The notes: generated by a model from the sequence alone, not told the origin. A stretch of DNA of 64,000 bases from an uncultured Muribaculaceae bacterium (GCA_910578075.1 CAJTPK010000010.1:36671-100670); one strand, 5' to 3'. Shown: positions 1 through 8,754, numbered from the stretch's first letter. Numbers and translations: made by a program.

Positions 1-191
1 AACCAATATACACGCTGGTTGTAGAGGTAATGCCAATGGCGGAAGGGATTGCGGAGCATGGAATACACCGTCTCCTGGCTTGTGTAGAATGTATCCGGAG
101 TCACCTCGGAATAGTATTCCTCATCGAGGTTGCATCCTGTGAGCGAGGCGGCGGCGATAAATACCGGCGCCAGATATTTCAATTTTATCAT
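1..191 (-). CDS. SusD/RagB-type lipoprotein, 5' part only
   Basis: The first 63 codons of a gene that runs off the left edge. The predicted protein starts MIKLKYLAPVFIAAASL and has a lipobox (LTGC, Cys20), followed by an acidic NLDEEYYSEVTPDTFY stretch typical of SusD/RagB surface glycan-binding lipoproteins. It lies 78 bp downstream of a susC on the same strand, the invariant susC-susD order. It should sit on the outer membrane as the lid of the SusC transporter and help capture glycan. The glycan cannot be told from this fragment. The family call rests on the lipobox, the N-terminal sequence style and the context. Confidence 0.88.
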   Translation of the reverse strand, partial: MIKLKYLAPVFIAAASLTGCNLDEEYYSEVTPDTFYTSQETVYSMLRNPFRHWHYLYNQRVYW

Positions 192-206
192 GGTTATTAT
201 TTTTGA

Positions 207-226
207 GGATGTGAAGACTCACATCC
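207..226 (-). other. hairpin in the susC-susD intercistronic gap
   Basis: A perfect 7-bp inverted repeat (GGATGTG, six-base loop, CACATCC) lies between the susC stop and the susD start. No U-run follows it on the minus strand, so it looks more like an mRNA processing or differential-expression hairpin than a full terminator. Confidence 0.45.
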
Positions 227-269
227 GCTTATATCAAATATAGATTCCGATTTGATTATGAAGGGCTTC

Positions 270-3200
270 TCAGAACTGGAGCTGGAGACCGAATGTCCAG
301 TGGATTGTCTGGGGATACATCGAGCGTTTGTTGCGGATCTCCTCCACGCTGGGGAAGAGTCCGTTGACATTCTGCTCAGGATTATAGCCCTTATACCTGG
401 TGAATGTAGCGACATCACGGGCAGTGACATAGACACGGAGTCTTTTCACATATTTCTGCCATTTCGAAAGATTCAGGGTGTAACCCAAAGAGATGGCGTC
501 GATCTTGAAGAAGGAAGCGTCGGAAAGGAAATAGTCGCAGGTGATGCGGTTTCCTTTTATATGGGCATTCTCATCATAGGCTGTGCGCAACAGATTCACA
601 CCCTTCATATTCTGAAGGCCATAGTAGAGATTGACAGTGTCGTAGACATCATAGTCGATATAGCTGCGGCATTGGATTCCAAGGTCAAAATCGCGGTAGC
701 GGAAATTATGATCCATGGAAAATACAAGCTTGGGTATACCATTACCGACATAATACTTGTTATCGATATTATCATTACCTTTCGCGGGCACAACCTCTCC
801 GTTTTTGTCGTAGATAAGCCATTGTCCGTTCTCATCAACACCGGCATTCTTGAAGAGCCAGAACTGTCCGATTGTCTGGTTGTTGACAAGCTTATGGGTA
901 TTTCCCATACTCTGGGGAAGACCGTCGGACGTGATCTGTGAACTCTCCTCACCGAGATTCTCTATCTTCGATGTGTTCTGTGAGAAGCGCACAGTCGCGT
1001 TCCAGTCGAAATCCTGTGTCTGGAAAATCTTGCCGGTAAGCTCAAATTCCCAACCCTTGTTGGAAAGGGAGCCGACATTCTTGAGGATAGTCTTGGCAGT
1101 CATGGGCGGAGCGGGAGCTGTAACGGCAAACAGCATGTCGTCAACGCGACGGTAGAACCAGTCGAATTTACCGAAAAGACGGTTGTTGAAGAATGCGAAA
1201 TCGAGTCCGACATTGAACTCCTTCTTCTCCTCCCATTTCAGATCAGGATTGGCATTGCGGGCTGCCTTGTAGGCGGGACCCCAGGAGAGACCACCGGGAG
1301 TTGGATACATTCCATCGCTTGTGTAGAGATATGTGGTGTAACCTGCATCGAAATTGTCATTACCCGTTACACCGTAACCTGCACGGAGTTTCAATTCATC
1401 GAGCCAGTCAACATCGCGCAGCCATGCCTCGCGGTTCATGCGCCATCCTGCCGACACAGACCAGAAGTTACCCCAGCGGTTATTTTTACCGAACTTGGAG
1501 CTGCCCTCGCGGCGATAGCTGACCATGGCGATGTAGCGGTCATCATAGGAATAGTTGACGCGGCCGTACCATGATAGAAGATGCTCGGTTGGATTCTTAT
1601 GTGAGCTCATCGAAGCCTCACCCTTGCTGAGATCCTTACCTGCGGAGATATCCCAGGGACCGACACCATCAACAGTGAAGTCGGCATTAGTCATACTGAA
1701 AGATTCCTGACCGCTTTCGTTGAAGTAGCTCCATCCGAGCACGGCATCAAAATGATGCATGTCGCCAAACTCTTTAGTGTATGACGCGTATGCGTCATAG
1801 CTGGTGTTCAAGGATTTCTGATAACTGTGGGAAGCCTGACCGAGCTTGTTATTGTCTACGCTGAAGCGATGGTTCTGATTATAATAGAGAGTGCGCGTCC
1901 ACTGGCGGCGGTCAACACCGGCATTTGCCTGCACCGTAAACCCCGGAAGGATAGTGAACTTAAGATTGAGATCACCCATAAACCATTGGTCGGTGCCTTG
2001 ATAGTCCTGATCCATTATGTTTGCCACGGGATTGTAGAAATCCGCCCCAAGACCGGATTTGTTGACATTGTAAAGGGTCTCATTGTCGGGATCCATCACA
2101 GGGATTGTAGGATTGAGCGCTATTGTCTGCTCAATATCGTTGGAGGAATTACGCTGGTCACGGTGTGCCTCGCGGTATTGCATACGCGCACCGATTTCAA
2201 GACGGTTGTTCCACAGCGAATACCTGCCGTTCAAGCGTGCCGAGTAATCCTTACGTCCGTCTCCGATCACTATACCCTGCTGATCGGAATATTGCAGCGA
2301 TGAATAGAGGGCAAGAGCCTTTGTGCCCCCGGAGATTGTCACGGTATGTTTCTGCGAGAAAGGGGTATCGCGCATCATAAGGTCATACCAGTCGGTGCGC
2401 GCGCCGAAATCCACGCCTCTCTCATGTTCGAGATATTCCTCGGGTGAAAGCATGTCGAGGCGTTTGCGAACACTCTCCACGGAGAATTCGCCGCTATAGG
2501 TGACTGTGGCTTTACCTTCACGTGCTTTCTTGGTAGTGACAAGGATGACACCGGCGGAAGCGCGTGTACCGTATATAGCTCCTGCAGAGGCATCCTTAAG
2601 TACATCTATACTCTCGATATCCTCCTGATTGATAGCGCGGAGATCTCCTCCCGGGATACCGTCGATTACAATCAGCGGCGAGGTTCCGCCCTTCACGGAG
2701 GATACACCGCGCAACTGATATCCGTTGTCAGAGTTAGGGGATGCGGAACCGGAAATCGTGAGTCCCGACACCTTTCCCTGTAATGCCGTTGCAATAGTGG
2801 CACCTCCAAGACCCGACATCAGGTCATCTCCCGATACGGAGGTGATGGATGATGTGACGCGTTTCTTCTGCATTGTGCCGTAACCGACAACAACCACCTG
2901 ATCGAGCGTCTTGTCGTCACCCTTCATCTCGATATTATAATCCGTCTGGCCGGCTTTAACCTTTACCTTGACGGGAGTCATTCCTACAAGCGATACTCTC
3001 AGAGTCTGTCCGGGAGCAGCCTGAAGCGAAAATTTACCGTCGATATCCGCCACAGCCGCCATCCGTGTACCATCCACTGCGATTGTAGCACCCGTGAGGG
3101 GTTCACCGCTGCCGTCGGTCACCTTTCCGCTTATTCTCGCGGCAGCACCGCCGCGGGCGGCAGCGGCTTCCCCTTTATGTTTCTTTTCCGACACTGCGAT

Positions 3201-3494
3201 CACCCTGTCGGAAAGCATGTTGTATTCAAGTCCTAATGTGGGTAGCACATCTTTGAGAATTGTCGACACCGGAGTCTGTTTTTTATTGACTGGTGAAGAG
3301 ATCTTGCGTTTGCCAATGGAGCTGTCGTATGAGAACCGGTAGTCGGTCTGACGCTCTATGGCTGAGAAAAGACTCTTCAACGATGTTGGCTGGAGCGACA
3401 GTGTCACCTTCGCGTTTTGCGCCATGGAGGGCAAAGCAAAGGCGAGCGCGGCTATTACCGCCACAAATCGCATGATGATGTTAGGTCTGTTCAT
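270..3494 (-). CDS. SusC/RagA TonB-dependent transporter with STN domain
   Basis: An outer-membrane TonB-dependent glycan importer of 1074 residues. In order: a signal peptide ending MAQN (about residue 26); an STN (secretin/TonB N-terminus) signalling domain to about residue 90; a carboxypeptidase-regulatory-like beta-sandwich at about 115-195; a plug domain with the SusC hallmark DVLKDASAGAIYGTRAS; and a beta-barrel ending in an aromatic (LQLQF), as outer-membrane barrels do. The STN domain is what lets such a transporter signal across the inner membrane to a FecR anti-sigma factor, and a divergent ECF sigma/FecR pair lies at its 5' end. Together with the susD below it forms a sigma-controlled polysaccharide utilisation locus. 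The substrate is unknown. Confidence 0.95.
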   Translation of the reverse strand: MNRPNIIMRFVAVIAALAFALPSMAQNAKVTLSLQPTSLKSLFSAIERQTDYRFSYDSSIGKRKISSPVNKKQTPVSTILKDVLPTLGLEYNMLSDRVIAVSEKKHKGEAAAARGGAAARISGKVTDGSGEPLTGATIAVDGTRMAAVADIDGKFSLQAAPGQTLRVSLVGMTPVKVKVKAGQTDYNIEMKGDDKTLDQVVVVGYGTMQKKRVTSSITSVSGDDLMSGLGGATIATALQGKVSGLTISGSASPNSDNGYQLRGVSSVKGGTSPLIVIDGIPGGDLRAINQEDIESIDVLKDASAGAIYGTRASAGVILVTTKKAREGKATVTYSGEFSVESVRKRLDMLSPEEYLEHERGVDFGARTDWYDLMMRDTPFSQKHTVTISGGTKALALYSSLQYSDQQGIVIGDGRKDYSARLNGRYSLWNNRLEIGARMQYREAHRDQRNSSNDIEQTIALNPTIPVMDPDNETLYNVNKSGLGADFYNPVANIMDQDYQGTDQWFMGDLNLKFTILPGFTVQANAGVDRRQWTRTLYYNQNHRFSVDNNKLGQASHSYQKSLNTSYDAYASYTKEFGDMHHFDAVLGWSYFNESGQESFSMTNADFTVDGVGPWDISAGKDLSKGEASMSSHKNPTEHLLSWYGRVNYSYDDRYIAMVSYRREGSSKFGKNNRWGNFWSVSAGWRMNREAWLRDVDWLDELKLRAGYGVTGNDNFDAGYTTYLYTSDGMYPTPGGLSWGPAYKAARNANPDLKWEEKKEFNVGLDFAFFNNRLFGKFDWFYRRVDDMLFAVTAPAPPMTAKTILKNVGSLSNKGWEFELTGKIFQTQDFDWNATVRFSQNTSKIENLGEESSQITSDGLPQSMGNTHKLVNNQTIGQFWLFKNAGVDENGQWLIYDKNGEVVPAKGNDNIDNKYYVGNGIPKLVFSMDHNFRYRDFDLGIQCRSYIDYDVYDTVNLYYGLQNMKGVNLLRTAYDENAHIKGNRITCDYFLSDASFFKIDAISLGYTLNLSKWQKYVKRLRVYVTARDVATFTRYKGYNPEQNVNGLFPSVEEIRNKRSMYPQTIHWTFGLQLQF

Positions 3495-3581
3495 TGTTTA
3501 TAAAAGTTATGAAATGTTTCTTTATGTTATGGCCACTACATATGACTTACGCACTCATGGCATATTGTACCGCCTGATTTT

Positions 3582-3597
3582 TATGTTTTAAAACATA
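3582..3597. promoter_or_regulatory. 16-bp perfect palindrome in the susC/sigma divergent region
   Basis: TATGTTTTAAAACATA is a perfect 16-bp palindrome in the middle of the 165-bp region between the divergent susC and ECF sigma genes. Its position suits an operator or a symmetric promoter element. No regulator is assigned. Confidence 0.4.
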
Positions 3598-3615
3598 GAT
3601 GGCATTTTATACCAT

Positions 3616-3651
3616 TTTGTTACCGCATTACTGATTTTTTACATATTTTTG
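3616..3651 (+). promoter_or_regulatory. putative promoter of the ECF sigma gene
   Basis: TATTTTTG at 3644-3651 is an exact Bacteroidetes -7 element, only 8 bp before the sigma-factor start codon. The nearest TTTG (3616-3619) is 24 bp upstream, longer than the usual 19-21, so the -33 assignment is weak. The transcript would be nearly leaderless. Confidence 0.45.
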
Positions 3652-3659
3652 CAAAAGAT

Positions 3660-4274
3660 ATGGCAAAAAGACACAGACCGGACAACGATAACGAAGAGGA
3701 ACTTGTCGAGGGGTTGCGCCAGGGTTGCGCGGATTCCTTCGGCAGGCTTTACGCGCTTTATCATGACCGGGTGTTCGCATACTGCCTCCAGATTTCCAAG
3801 TCTCCGGTCAAGGCAACCGACATAACACAGGAAGTTTTCATGAAACTCTGGGAGACACGCGGAAGCATACAGCCCTGCAGGAGCGTCAGCCCGCTGCTGT
3901 TCCGTATTGCCCGCAACCGGCTGGTGTCGGAATGGCGCGATGTGGTGAATTCCGCGAATTATGAGAAATATGTGAGGTATCACACTTCCGTTGGAGCCGA
4001 AAGCCATTCCGAAATGGAATATGAGGACTTCGTAAGGCAAGTGGAGAACTGTCTTATGAAAATGCCCCGCACCCAACGCGAGGTTGTGGAGATGAGCAGG
4101 TTCAAAGCCATGTCGAACAAGGAGATCGCCGCGCAACTCGGACTAAGCGAGCAGACCGTGAAAAACCGGCTGGTGCTCGGGCTCAAATTCCTGCGCGCAC
4201 ACCTGCGCACATTAATCATCCTCTCCGTAGCATCCTCCGCAGCACAGTTATTGAACAACATATTGCAAGCATAA
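3660..4274 (+). CDS. ECF RNA polymerase sigma factor (Bacteroidetes type)
   Basis: A 204-residue sigma-70 family protein. Region 2 covers about residues 22-88 (DITQEVFMKLWETR is the core-binding/-10 helix) and region 4 about 125-180 (MSNKEIAAQLGLSEQTVKNR is the helix-turn-helix). There is no region 3, as in ECF sigmas. The C-terminus has a short hydrophobic stretch seen in many Bacteroidetes ECF sigmas. The FecR-type anti-sigma starts 7 bp downstream and an STN-bearing susC is divergent, so it almost certainly activates that susCD operon when ligand is sensed. Confidence 0.93.
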   Translation: MAKRHRPDNDNEEELVEGLRQGCADSFGRLYALYHDRVFAYCLQISKSPVKATDITQEVFMKLWETRGSIQPCRSVSPLLFRIARNRLVSEWRDVVNSANYEKYVRYHTSVGAESHSEMEYEDFVRQVENCLMKMPRTQREVVEMSRFKAMSNKEIAAQLGLSEQTVKNRLVLGLKFLRAHLRTLIILSVASSAAQLLNNILQA

Positions 4275-4281
4275 TCCTGAC

Positions 4282-5190
4282 ATGAAACACCTTTTGGATA
4301 AATACCGTTCCGATACTATGACTCCCGAAGAGTTAGGGACAATGAGACAGCGTCTGTCAACACTGTCTGATGACGAGGCGGCAGATATACTGCAGTCCGA
4401 TTGGGAAGAATTCATGGCTGCGTATGCCACGCCGGAACACTTCCGATTCCAACGCTACAGCAAGGGGATAATCGCCACTGCCGCCTGCATAGCCGCTATT
4501 GTGGTGGCATGCGCGGCTATGCTTATAATGACGCCATCTGAATCCACGCGCAGGCAAGCACTGTCGGTCTTCACATCCGCTAAGGAAACCTCATCGGTAA
4601 AACTTCCAGACGGTTCGGAGCTGAAACTCAACGGTTCCTCATCGCTTTCGTGCCCAAGCAATCTGTTCGACACAGGCAAGAGAGTTGTCAGTTTCTCGGG
4701 AGAGGGCTATTTCAAAATTGCGCCTGATAAAAAGCGTCCGTTTAAAATATACAGCGGAGATCTGACAATTACTGTCTTAGGGACAGAATTCAATTTCTCT
4801 TCGCGAGACAACAATGATTGTGCCACACTTTATCTTGTGGCAGGGACAGTAGAGATGCATTCGCGGATAACCGACGACAACATACGTATCTCTCCCGGTG
4901 AAAAGGCTGAGTTCAATAAAACCACAGGTAAATTCACCGTCACCACTCCGGGGCGGAATGAGAATATAACTTCATGGTATACAGGAGAGATAAATTTTGA
5001 CAGCCAGCCCCTCGACTCAGTGATACTCTTCCTTGAGCGCCAGTTTGATTGCAGTCTGCGCCCCGAAAAGCCGATGCCGGATAAAGACGTCAGCACACTC
5101 CGCTTCACCGGCACACTCCCCACCGGCAACCTCCCCCTCACCCTGCGCACCATTGAAGAGGTCTATGGCATCCGCCTGACCAAAGAATAA
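4282..5190 (+). CDS. FecR-family anti-sigma factor
   Basis: A single-pass inner-membrane regulator of 302 residues. A cytoplasmic segment (1-58) should bind the sigma factor, one transmembrane helix lies at about 62-83, the periplasmic FecR domain spans about 110-205 (LPDGSELKLNGSSSL, TVLGTEFN and VAGTVEM are family signatures), and a DUF4974-type domain covers about 230-300. It is co-transcribed with the ECF sigma upstream. By family knowledge its periplasmic part is contacted by the STN domain of the SusC transporter encoded divergently, which releases the sigma factor. Confidence 0.92.
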   Translation: MKHLLDKYRSDTMTPEELGTMRQRLSTLSDDEAADILQSDWEEFMAAYATPEHFRFQRYSKGIIATAACIAAIVVACAAMLIMTPSESTRRQALSVFTSAKETSSVKLPDGSELKLNGSSSLSCPSNLFDTGKRVVSFSGEGYFKIAPDKKRPFKIYSGDLTITVLGTEFNFSSRDNNDCATLYLVAGTVEMHSRITDDNIRISPGEKAEFNKTTGKFTVTTPGRNENITSWYTGEINFDSQPLDSVILFLERQFDCSLRPEKPMPDKDVSTLRFTGTLPTGNLPLTLRTIEEVYGIRLTKE

Positions 5191-5194
5191 AAAG

Positions 5195-5226
5195 TTTGGC
5201 TATGCCGCGAAATTTTTGTAATTTCG
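5195..5226 (+). promoter_or_regulatory. promoter overlapped by a perfect inverted repeat
   Basis: TTTG (5195-5198), 20 bp, TAATTTCG (5219-5226) fits the Bacteroidetes consensus with one mismatch. A perfect 10-bp inverted repeat (GCCGCGAAAT 5204-5213, ATTTCGCGGC 5221-5230, 7-bp loop) covers the spacer and most of the -7 element. This could be an operator, or the hairpin ending the sigma/FecR transcript, whose stop lies 14 bp before it. Confidence 0.6.
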
Positions 5227-5267
5227 CGGCAAGGTCAAATCTTTTTAGTTTCTTACCTATTACCCCT

Positions 5268-6461
5268 ATGAATTTTATATCTGAGAGAGTAAACAATCTC
5301 GCTGCTTCGGCAACTATCGCGATGTCGCAGAAAAGTGCGGAACTTCGTGCCGCCGGCATTGATGTCATCAACATGTCGATCGGAGAACCCGATTTCAACA
5401 CCCCCGAATTTATCAAGGAGGCTGCAAAGAAAGCCGTTGACGACAATTACACACATTATCCTCCTGTGGCAGGATATATGGAACTCCGAAAGGCCGTATG
5501 CGCAAAACTCAAATCGGAGAATGGTCTCGACTACTCTCCGGAACAGATCGTGGTGGGCAACGGTGCCAAGCAGGAATTATGCAACGCTCTGTTAGCCGTG
5601 GTGAACCCGGGTGATGAGGTTATTATCCCTGTGCCGGCATGGGTCAGCTATGTGGAGATGGTGAAGCTCGCCGAGGGTACCCCCGTCACCGTCTATGCCG
5701 GTGTGGAGCAGGATTTCAAAATCACTCCGGAACAGTTAGAGGCTGCCATCACACCGCGCAGCCGCATGATAATGCTCAATTCCCCGTCAAACCCTACCGG
5801 CAGCGTCTATACACGTGAAGAACTCGCGGCATTGGCAGCAGTGCTCGAACGTCACCCGCAGGTAGTGATTCTCGCTGATGATATTTACGAACATATTAAT
5901 TATGTGGGTGGAGCACCCAGCATCTCGCAGTTTGAAAGTCTCAAGGACCGCATGATCATAGTCAACGGTGTCTCAAAAGCTTATGCCATGACAGGTTGGC
6001 GCATAGGCTGGCTCGCGGCTCCAACAGCTATCGCAAAAGCTGTGACAAAACTTCAGGGACAATACACCTCCGGTGTGTCATCGATCGCTCAGAAAGCGGC
6101 TGAGGCGGCATATCTCGGACCGCAAGAATGCGTGGAGGATATGCGCAAGGCTTTCGAACGCCGACGAGACCTTATCGTATCCCTTGCAAAAGAGATTCCG
6201 GGATGGATAGTGAGCAAGCCTGAAGGCGCATTCTATATATTCCCCGAGGTGTCTTCGTACATAGGAAAGAAATATGGCGACAAAGAGATCCGCACATCCG
6301 GCGACTATGTGATGTATCTCCTTGAGGAGGGACATGTTGCGGCTGTGGATGGTGACGCCTTCTGCGCACCGGGATATCTACGTCTCTCGTACGCCACATC
6401 GGAAGAAAACATCCGCGAGGCGATGCGCCGCATTAGCGAGGCTTCGGCAAAACTGAAATAA
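5268..6461 (+). CDS. pyridoxal-phosphate aminotransferase, class I (aspartate type)
   Basis: A 397-residue fold-type I aminotransferase of the AspC/AspB-like group, interconverting an amino acid (probably aspartate) and a 2-oxo acid in the cytoplasm. Visible are the N-terminal MSIGEPDFNTP substrate loop, the LNSPSNPTGSVYT motif, the DDIYEHI aspartate that holds the PLP ring nitrogen, and the Schiff-base lysine in VNGVSKAYAMTGWRIGW (Lys237). I start at ATG 5268 because the frame upstream to 5196 runs through the promoter and adds residues with no family similarity. The exact substrate cannot be fixed from sequence. Confidence 0.9.
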   Translation: MNFISERVNNLAASATIAMSQKSAELRAAGIDVINMSIGEPDFNTPEFIKEAAKKAVDDNYTHYPPVAGYMELRKAVCAKLKSENGLDYSPEQIVVGNGAKQELCNALLAVVNPGDEVIIPVPAWVSYVEMVKLAEGTPVTVYAGVEQDFKITPEQLEAAITPRSRMIMLNSPSNPTGSVYTREELAALAAVLERHPQVVILADDIYEHINYVGGAPSISQFESLKDRMIIVNGVSKAYAMTGWRIGWLAAPTAIAKAVTKLQGQYTSGVSSIAQKAAEAAYLGPQECVEDMRKAFERRRDLIVSLAKEIPGWIVSKPEGAFYIFPEVSSYIGKKYGDKEIRTSGDYVMYLLEEGHVAAVDGDAFCAPGYLRLSYATSEENIREAMRRISEASAKLK

Positions 6462-6493
6462 AATTTTGCAGACTCCACGAAATAAAATTTTGC
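6455..6493 (+). repeat. 15-bp direct repeat around the aminotransferase stop
   Basis: GAAATAAAATTTTGC occurs at 6455-6469, including the TAA stop, and again at 6479-6493, where it supplies the TTTG of the tRNA-Tyr promoter. The copies are 24 bp apart. Confidence 0.7.
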
Positions 6494-6519
6494 GGATTCG
6501 AAATATTTGATTAATTTTG
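6489..6519 (+). promoter_or_regulatory. promoter of tRNA-Tyr
   Basis: TTTG (6489-6492), 19 bp, TAATTTTG (6512-6519) is an exact Bacteroidetes promoter. The tRNA begins 12 bp downstream of the -7 element. Confidence 0.8.
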
Positions 6520-6530
6520 CATCCGCAACA

Positions 6531-6613
6531 GGGCGAATACCAGAGTGGCCAAATGGGGCAGACTGTAAATCTGCTGGTTTATACCTTCGGTGGTTCGAAT
6601 CCATCTTCGCCCA
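6531..6613 (+). tRNA. tRNA-Tyr(GTA)
   Basis: An 83-nt class II tRNA with acceptor arms GGGCGAA / TTCGCCC, anticodon stem GCAGA / TCTGC, anticodon GTA, a long variable arm and the T loop TTCGAAT. The discriminator base is A and the CCA end is not encoded. Confidence 0.96.
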
Positions 6614-6620
6614 CAAAAAA

Positions 6621-6650
6621 AGCTTCCGGAAAATCCGGAAGCTTTTTTTA
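6621..6650 (+). terminator. intrinsic terminator after tRNA-Tyr
   Basis: A perfect 10-bp hairpin (AGCTTCCGGA, loop AAA, TCCGGAAGCT) followed by a seven-T run, starting 8 bp after the tRNA. Confidence 0.92.
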
Positions 6651-6759
6651 TTTCAGTCTCTTTTGTTTTCAGCCGCTTTTTTCCAGGGCTTTTATTCTGA
6701 AGCTTTTATTGTATTCTGTATCTGGTTAAAGCATCGCGATTCATCGCGATTGGCTGCCA

Positions 6760-7740
6760 TCAGATCGAGAGGCGGCGGAGAGTCGAAAGCAGATCCTGGT
6801 TGATGGGCTTGTCGTTCTTGATCGCTTTGGTAAAGGGAACGTAGGTGATCTCGTCGTTCTTTATACCGATCATGACATTGCGCTGGTCATCGAGCAACGC
6901 ATCGACAGCCGCAGCACCCATACGGGATGCAAGGATACGGTCGTGAGCCGTGGGCGATCCGCCTCGCTGGAGGTGACCCAGGATCGATACACGCACATCA
7001 TATTCAGGATATTCCTCTTTCACGCGCTGCGCGAGACCCATTGCACCACCTGTGATAGGCGATTCTGCCACAAGCACAATGGAGGAGTTCTTGGATTTGC
7101 GGAAACCATTCTTTATCAGTTCCGACAACTGGTCGACCTGCGTGGAAATCTCCGGGATAATGGCAGCCTCCGCACCGGAAGCAATAGCTCCGTTGAGGGC
7201 AAGGAAACCGGCATCGCGTCCCATCACCTCTATAAAGAACAGACGCTCGTGAGATGTGGCGGTGTCGCGGATCTTGTCGACACACTCCATAATGGTGTTT
7301 AGCGCGGTGTCATAGCCTATTGTGGTGTCTGTTCCATAAAGGTCATTGTCGATTGTTCCGGGTAGACCGATGATTGGAATTGAGAATTCATTGGCGAAGA
7401 TGCGGGCACCGGTAAGGGAGCCGTCACCGCCTATGACCACGAGGGCATCAATCCCGCGACGTTTCATGACATCATAGGCGCACTGACGTCCTTCCTCTGT
7501 CTGAAACTCCTTGCAACGGGCAGTTTTAAGAATCGTGCCTCCCCGCTGGATGATATTGGAGACATTCTGGGTTGAGAACTCCTCGATCTCGTCAGAGATG
7601 AGACCGCGATAACCGCGGTATATGCCGAAAACTTTAAAGCCGGCGAAAATAGCAGCACGGGTAACGGCGCGGATTGCCGCGTTCATTCCGGGAGCATCGC
7701 CTCCCGAGGTAAGAATGCCGATGGAATTAATCTTATTCAT
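6760..7740 (-). CDS. pfkA: ATP-dependent 6-phosphofructokinase
   Basis: A 326-residue cytoplasmic glycolytic enzyme that phosphorylates fructose 6-phosphate to the 1,6-bisphosphate. Signatures in order: TSGGDAPGMNAAIRA (nucleotide loop), VIGGDGSLTGA, the catalytic PGTIDND, MGRDAGFLAL, and HLQRGGSPTAHDR (fructose phosphate site). GGDGS rather than GGDD indicates ATP, not pyrophosphate, as donor. The length matches the 320-residue bacterial family. It is divergent from ribF, with facing promoters. Confidence 0.97.
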   Translation of the reverse strand: MNKINSIGILTSGGDAPGMNAAIRAVTRAAIFAGFKVFGIYRGYRGLISDEIEEFSTQNVSNIIQRGGTILKTARCKEFQTEEGRQCAYDVMKRRGIDALVVIGGDGSLTGARIFANEFSIPIIGLPGTIDNDLYGTDTTIGYDTALNTIMECVDKIRDTATSHERLFFIEVMGRDAGFLALNGAIASGAEAAIIPEISTQVDQLSELIKNGFRKSKNSSIVLVAESPITGGAMGLAQRVKEEYPEYDVRVSILGHLQRGGSPTAHDRILASRMGAAAVDALLDDQRNVMIGIKNDEITYVPFTKAIKNDKPINQDLLSTLRRLSI

Positions 7741-7762
7741 ATTTTTACAACAATCTTTTCCG

Positions 7763-7790
7763 CAAAAATAGTCATTATTTATTAAATTTG
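7763..7790. promoter_or_regulatory. facing -7 elements of pfkA and ribF
   Basis: The minus strand has TATTTTTG at 7770-7763 for pfkA and the plus strand has TAAATTTG at 7783-7790 for ribF. Both match TAnnTTTG exactly and lie 12 bp apart, so each promoter's upstream region is occupied by the other. No clear TTTG -33 is seen for either. Confidence 0.6.
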
Positions 7791-7829
7791 CATTGCATAA
7801 GGCAGCAAATCATTAAAAAAAAGTTGAAC

Positions 7830-8726
7830 ATGCAAGGGGCAAACGATATAAATCCTCTCTCCAGGTCGGCGGTAACCGTCGGCACATTCGACGGTGTGCA
7901 CCGAGGACACCGCGAGGTTGTGGATTTCCTGCTATCGGAAAGTTCAAAACGCAATCTGCGACCGGTAGTTATTACTTTTGAGCCACATCCTCTTGCTGTG
8001 GTCGCACCTGAACGCGCTCCCAAACTTCTCGAACTACCTTCTGAACGGGAGGAATGTCTGAGAGATATGGGAGTGGAGGTTGTCGTTCTGAGATTCAACG
8101 AGGAGCTTCGCAGTCTCACCGCCGCGCAATGGCTGCGCCGTCTGCACGATGAATATGGCGCGGAACTGGTGGTGGCAGGATTTGACAACACTTTCGGATG
8201 CGACGGGATGTCGATGAGCCTTGCCGACTATCGCAACATTGCAGAGCCGATGGGTCTCGATGTGGTGCAGGCGCCTGTGCTTGAAGGCGTAAGCTCAACC
8301 CTTATACGCCGCGCCCTCGGGAAAGGGGATGTGAAGGATGCCGCCGGGATGTTAGGACATCCCTACTCGGTCAGCGGCATTGTGACACATGGCCGCGAAT
8401 TAGGACGCAAGATCGGATTTCCCACAGCCAATCTTCTGCCGGATCCGACCCTGCTTCTGCCTGCCCCGGGCGTGTATGCCGCAGATGCCGTCCTCTCAAA
8501 TGGAGAAAAACACCGCGCCGTGGTGAATATCGGCACAGCCCCGACTGTAGCCACCGGGTTGCCACTGACCGTGGAAGCGCATATAATAGATTTCACGGGA
8601 GACCTTTACAATACCACTCTCCGTCTCGACTTCCTGTGCCGCATACGCGATGAATCACGCTTCCCAGACCTTGACTCCCTGAAGACACATATCCGGCTCG
8701 ACATAGAGAATGCGAAAAAAGTTTGA
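7830..8726 (+). CDS. ribF: bifunctional riboflavin kinase / FAD synthetase
   Basis: A 298-residue enzyme that phosphorylates riboflavin to FMN and adenylylates FMN to FAD. The N-terminal FAD synthetase half has VGTFDGVHRGH (nucleotidyltransferase HxGH-type motif) and SSTLIRRAL. The C-terminal flavokinase half begins near residue 185, with GRELGRKIGFPTANL and APGVYA. ATG 7830 is chosen because the -7 element ends at 7790 and the frame upstream would start inside the promoter. It supplies flavin cofactors, which also serve the FMN-dependent enzyme at 61517-62767. Confidence 0.95.
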   Translation: MQGANDINPLSRSAVTVGTFDGVHRGHREVVDFLLSESSKRNLRPVVITFEPHPLAVVAPERAPKLLELPSEREECLRDMGVEVVVLRFNEELRSLTAAQWLRRLHDEYGAELVVAGFDNTFGCDGMSMSLADYRNIAEPMGLDVVQAPVLEGVSSTLIRRALGKGDVKDAAGMLGHPYSVSGIVTHGRELGRKIGFPTANLLPDPTLLLPAPGVYAADAVLSNGEKHRAVVNIGTAPTVATGLPLTVEAHIIDFTGDLYNTTLRLDFLCRIRDESRFPDLDSLKTHIRLDIENAKKV

Positions 8727-8752
8727 TTTCTCAGTTTTGTTTATTACTTTTG
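8722..8752 (+). promoter_or_regulatory. promoter of upp
   Basis: TTTG (8722-8725) overlaps the ribF stop codon. After a 19-bp spacer comes TACTTTTG (8745-8752), an exact -7 element. Confidence 0.78.
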
Positions 8753-8754
8753 TA

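Noticed and set aside
6507..6803. Frame running across tRNA-Tyr
   Set aside because: It reads through the tRNA and its terminator and is an artefact.
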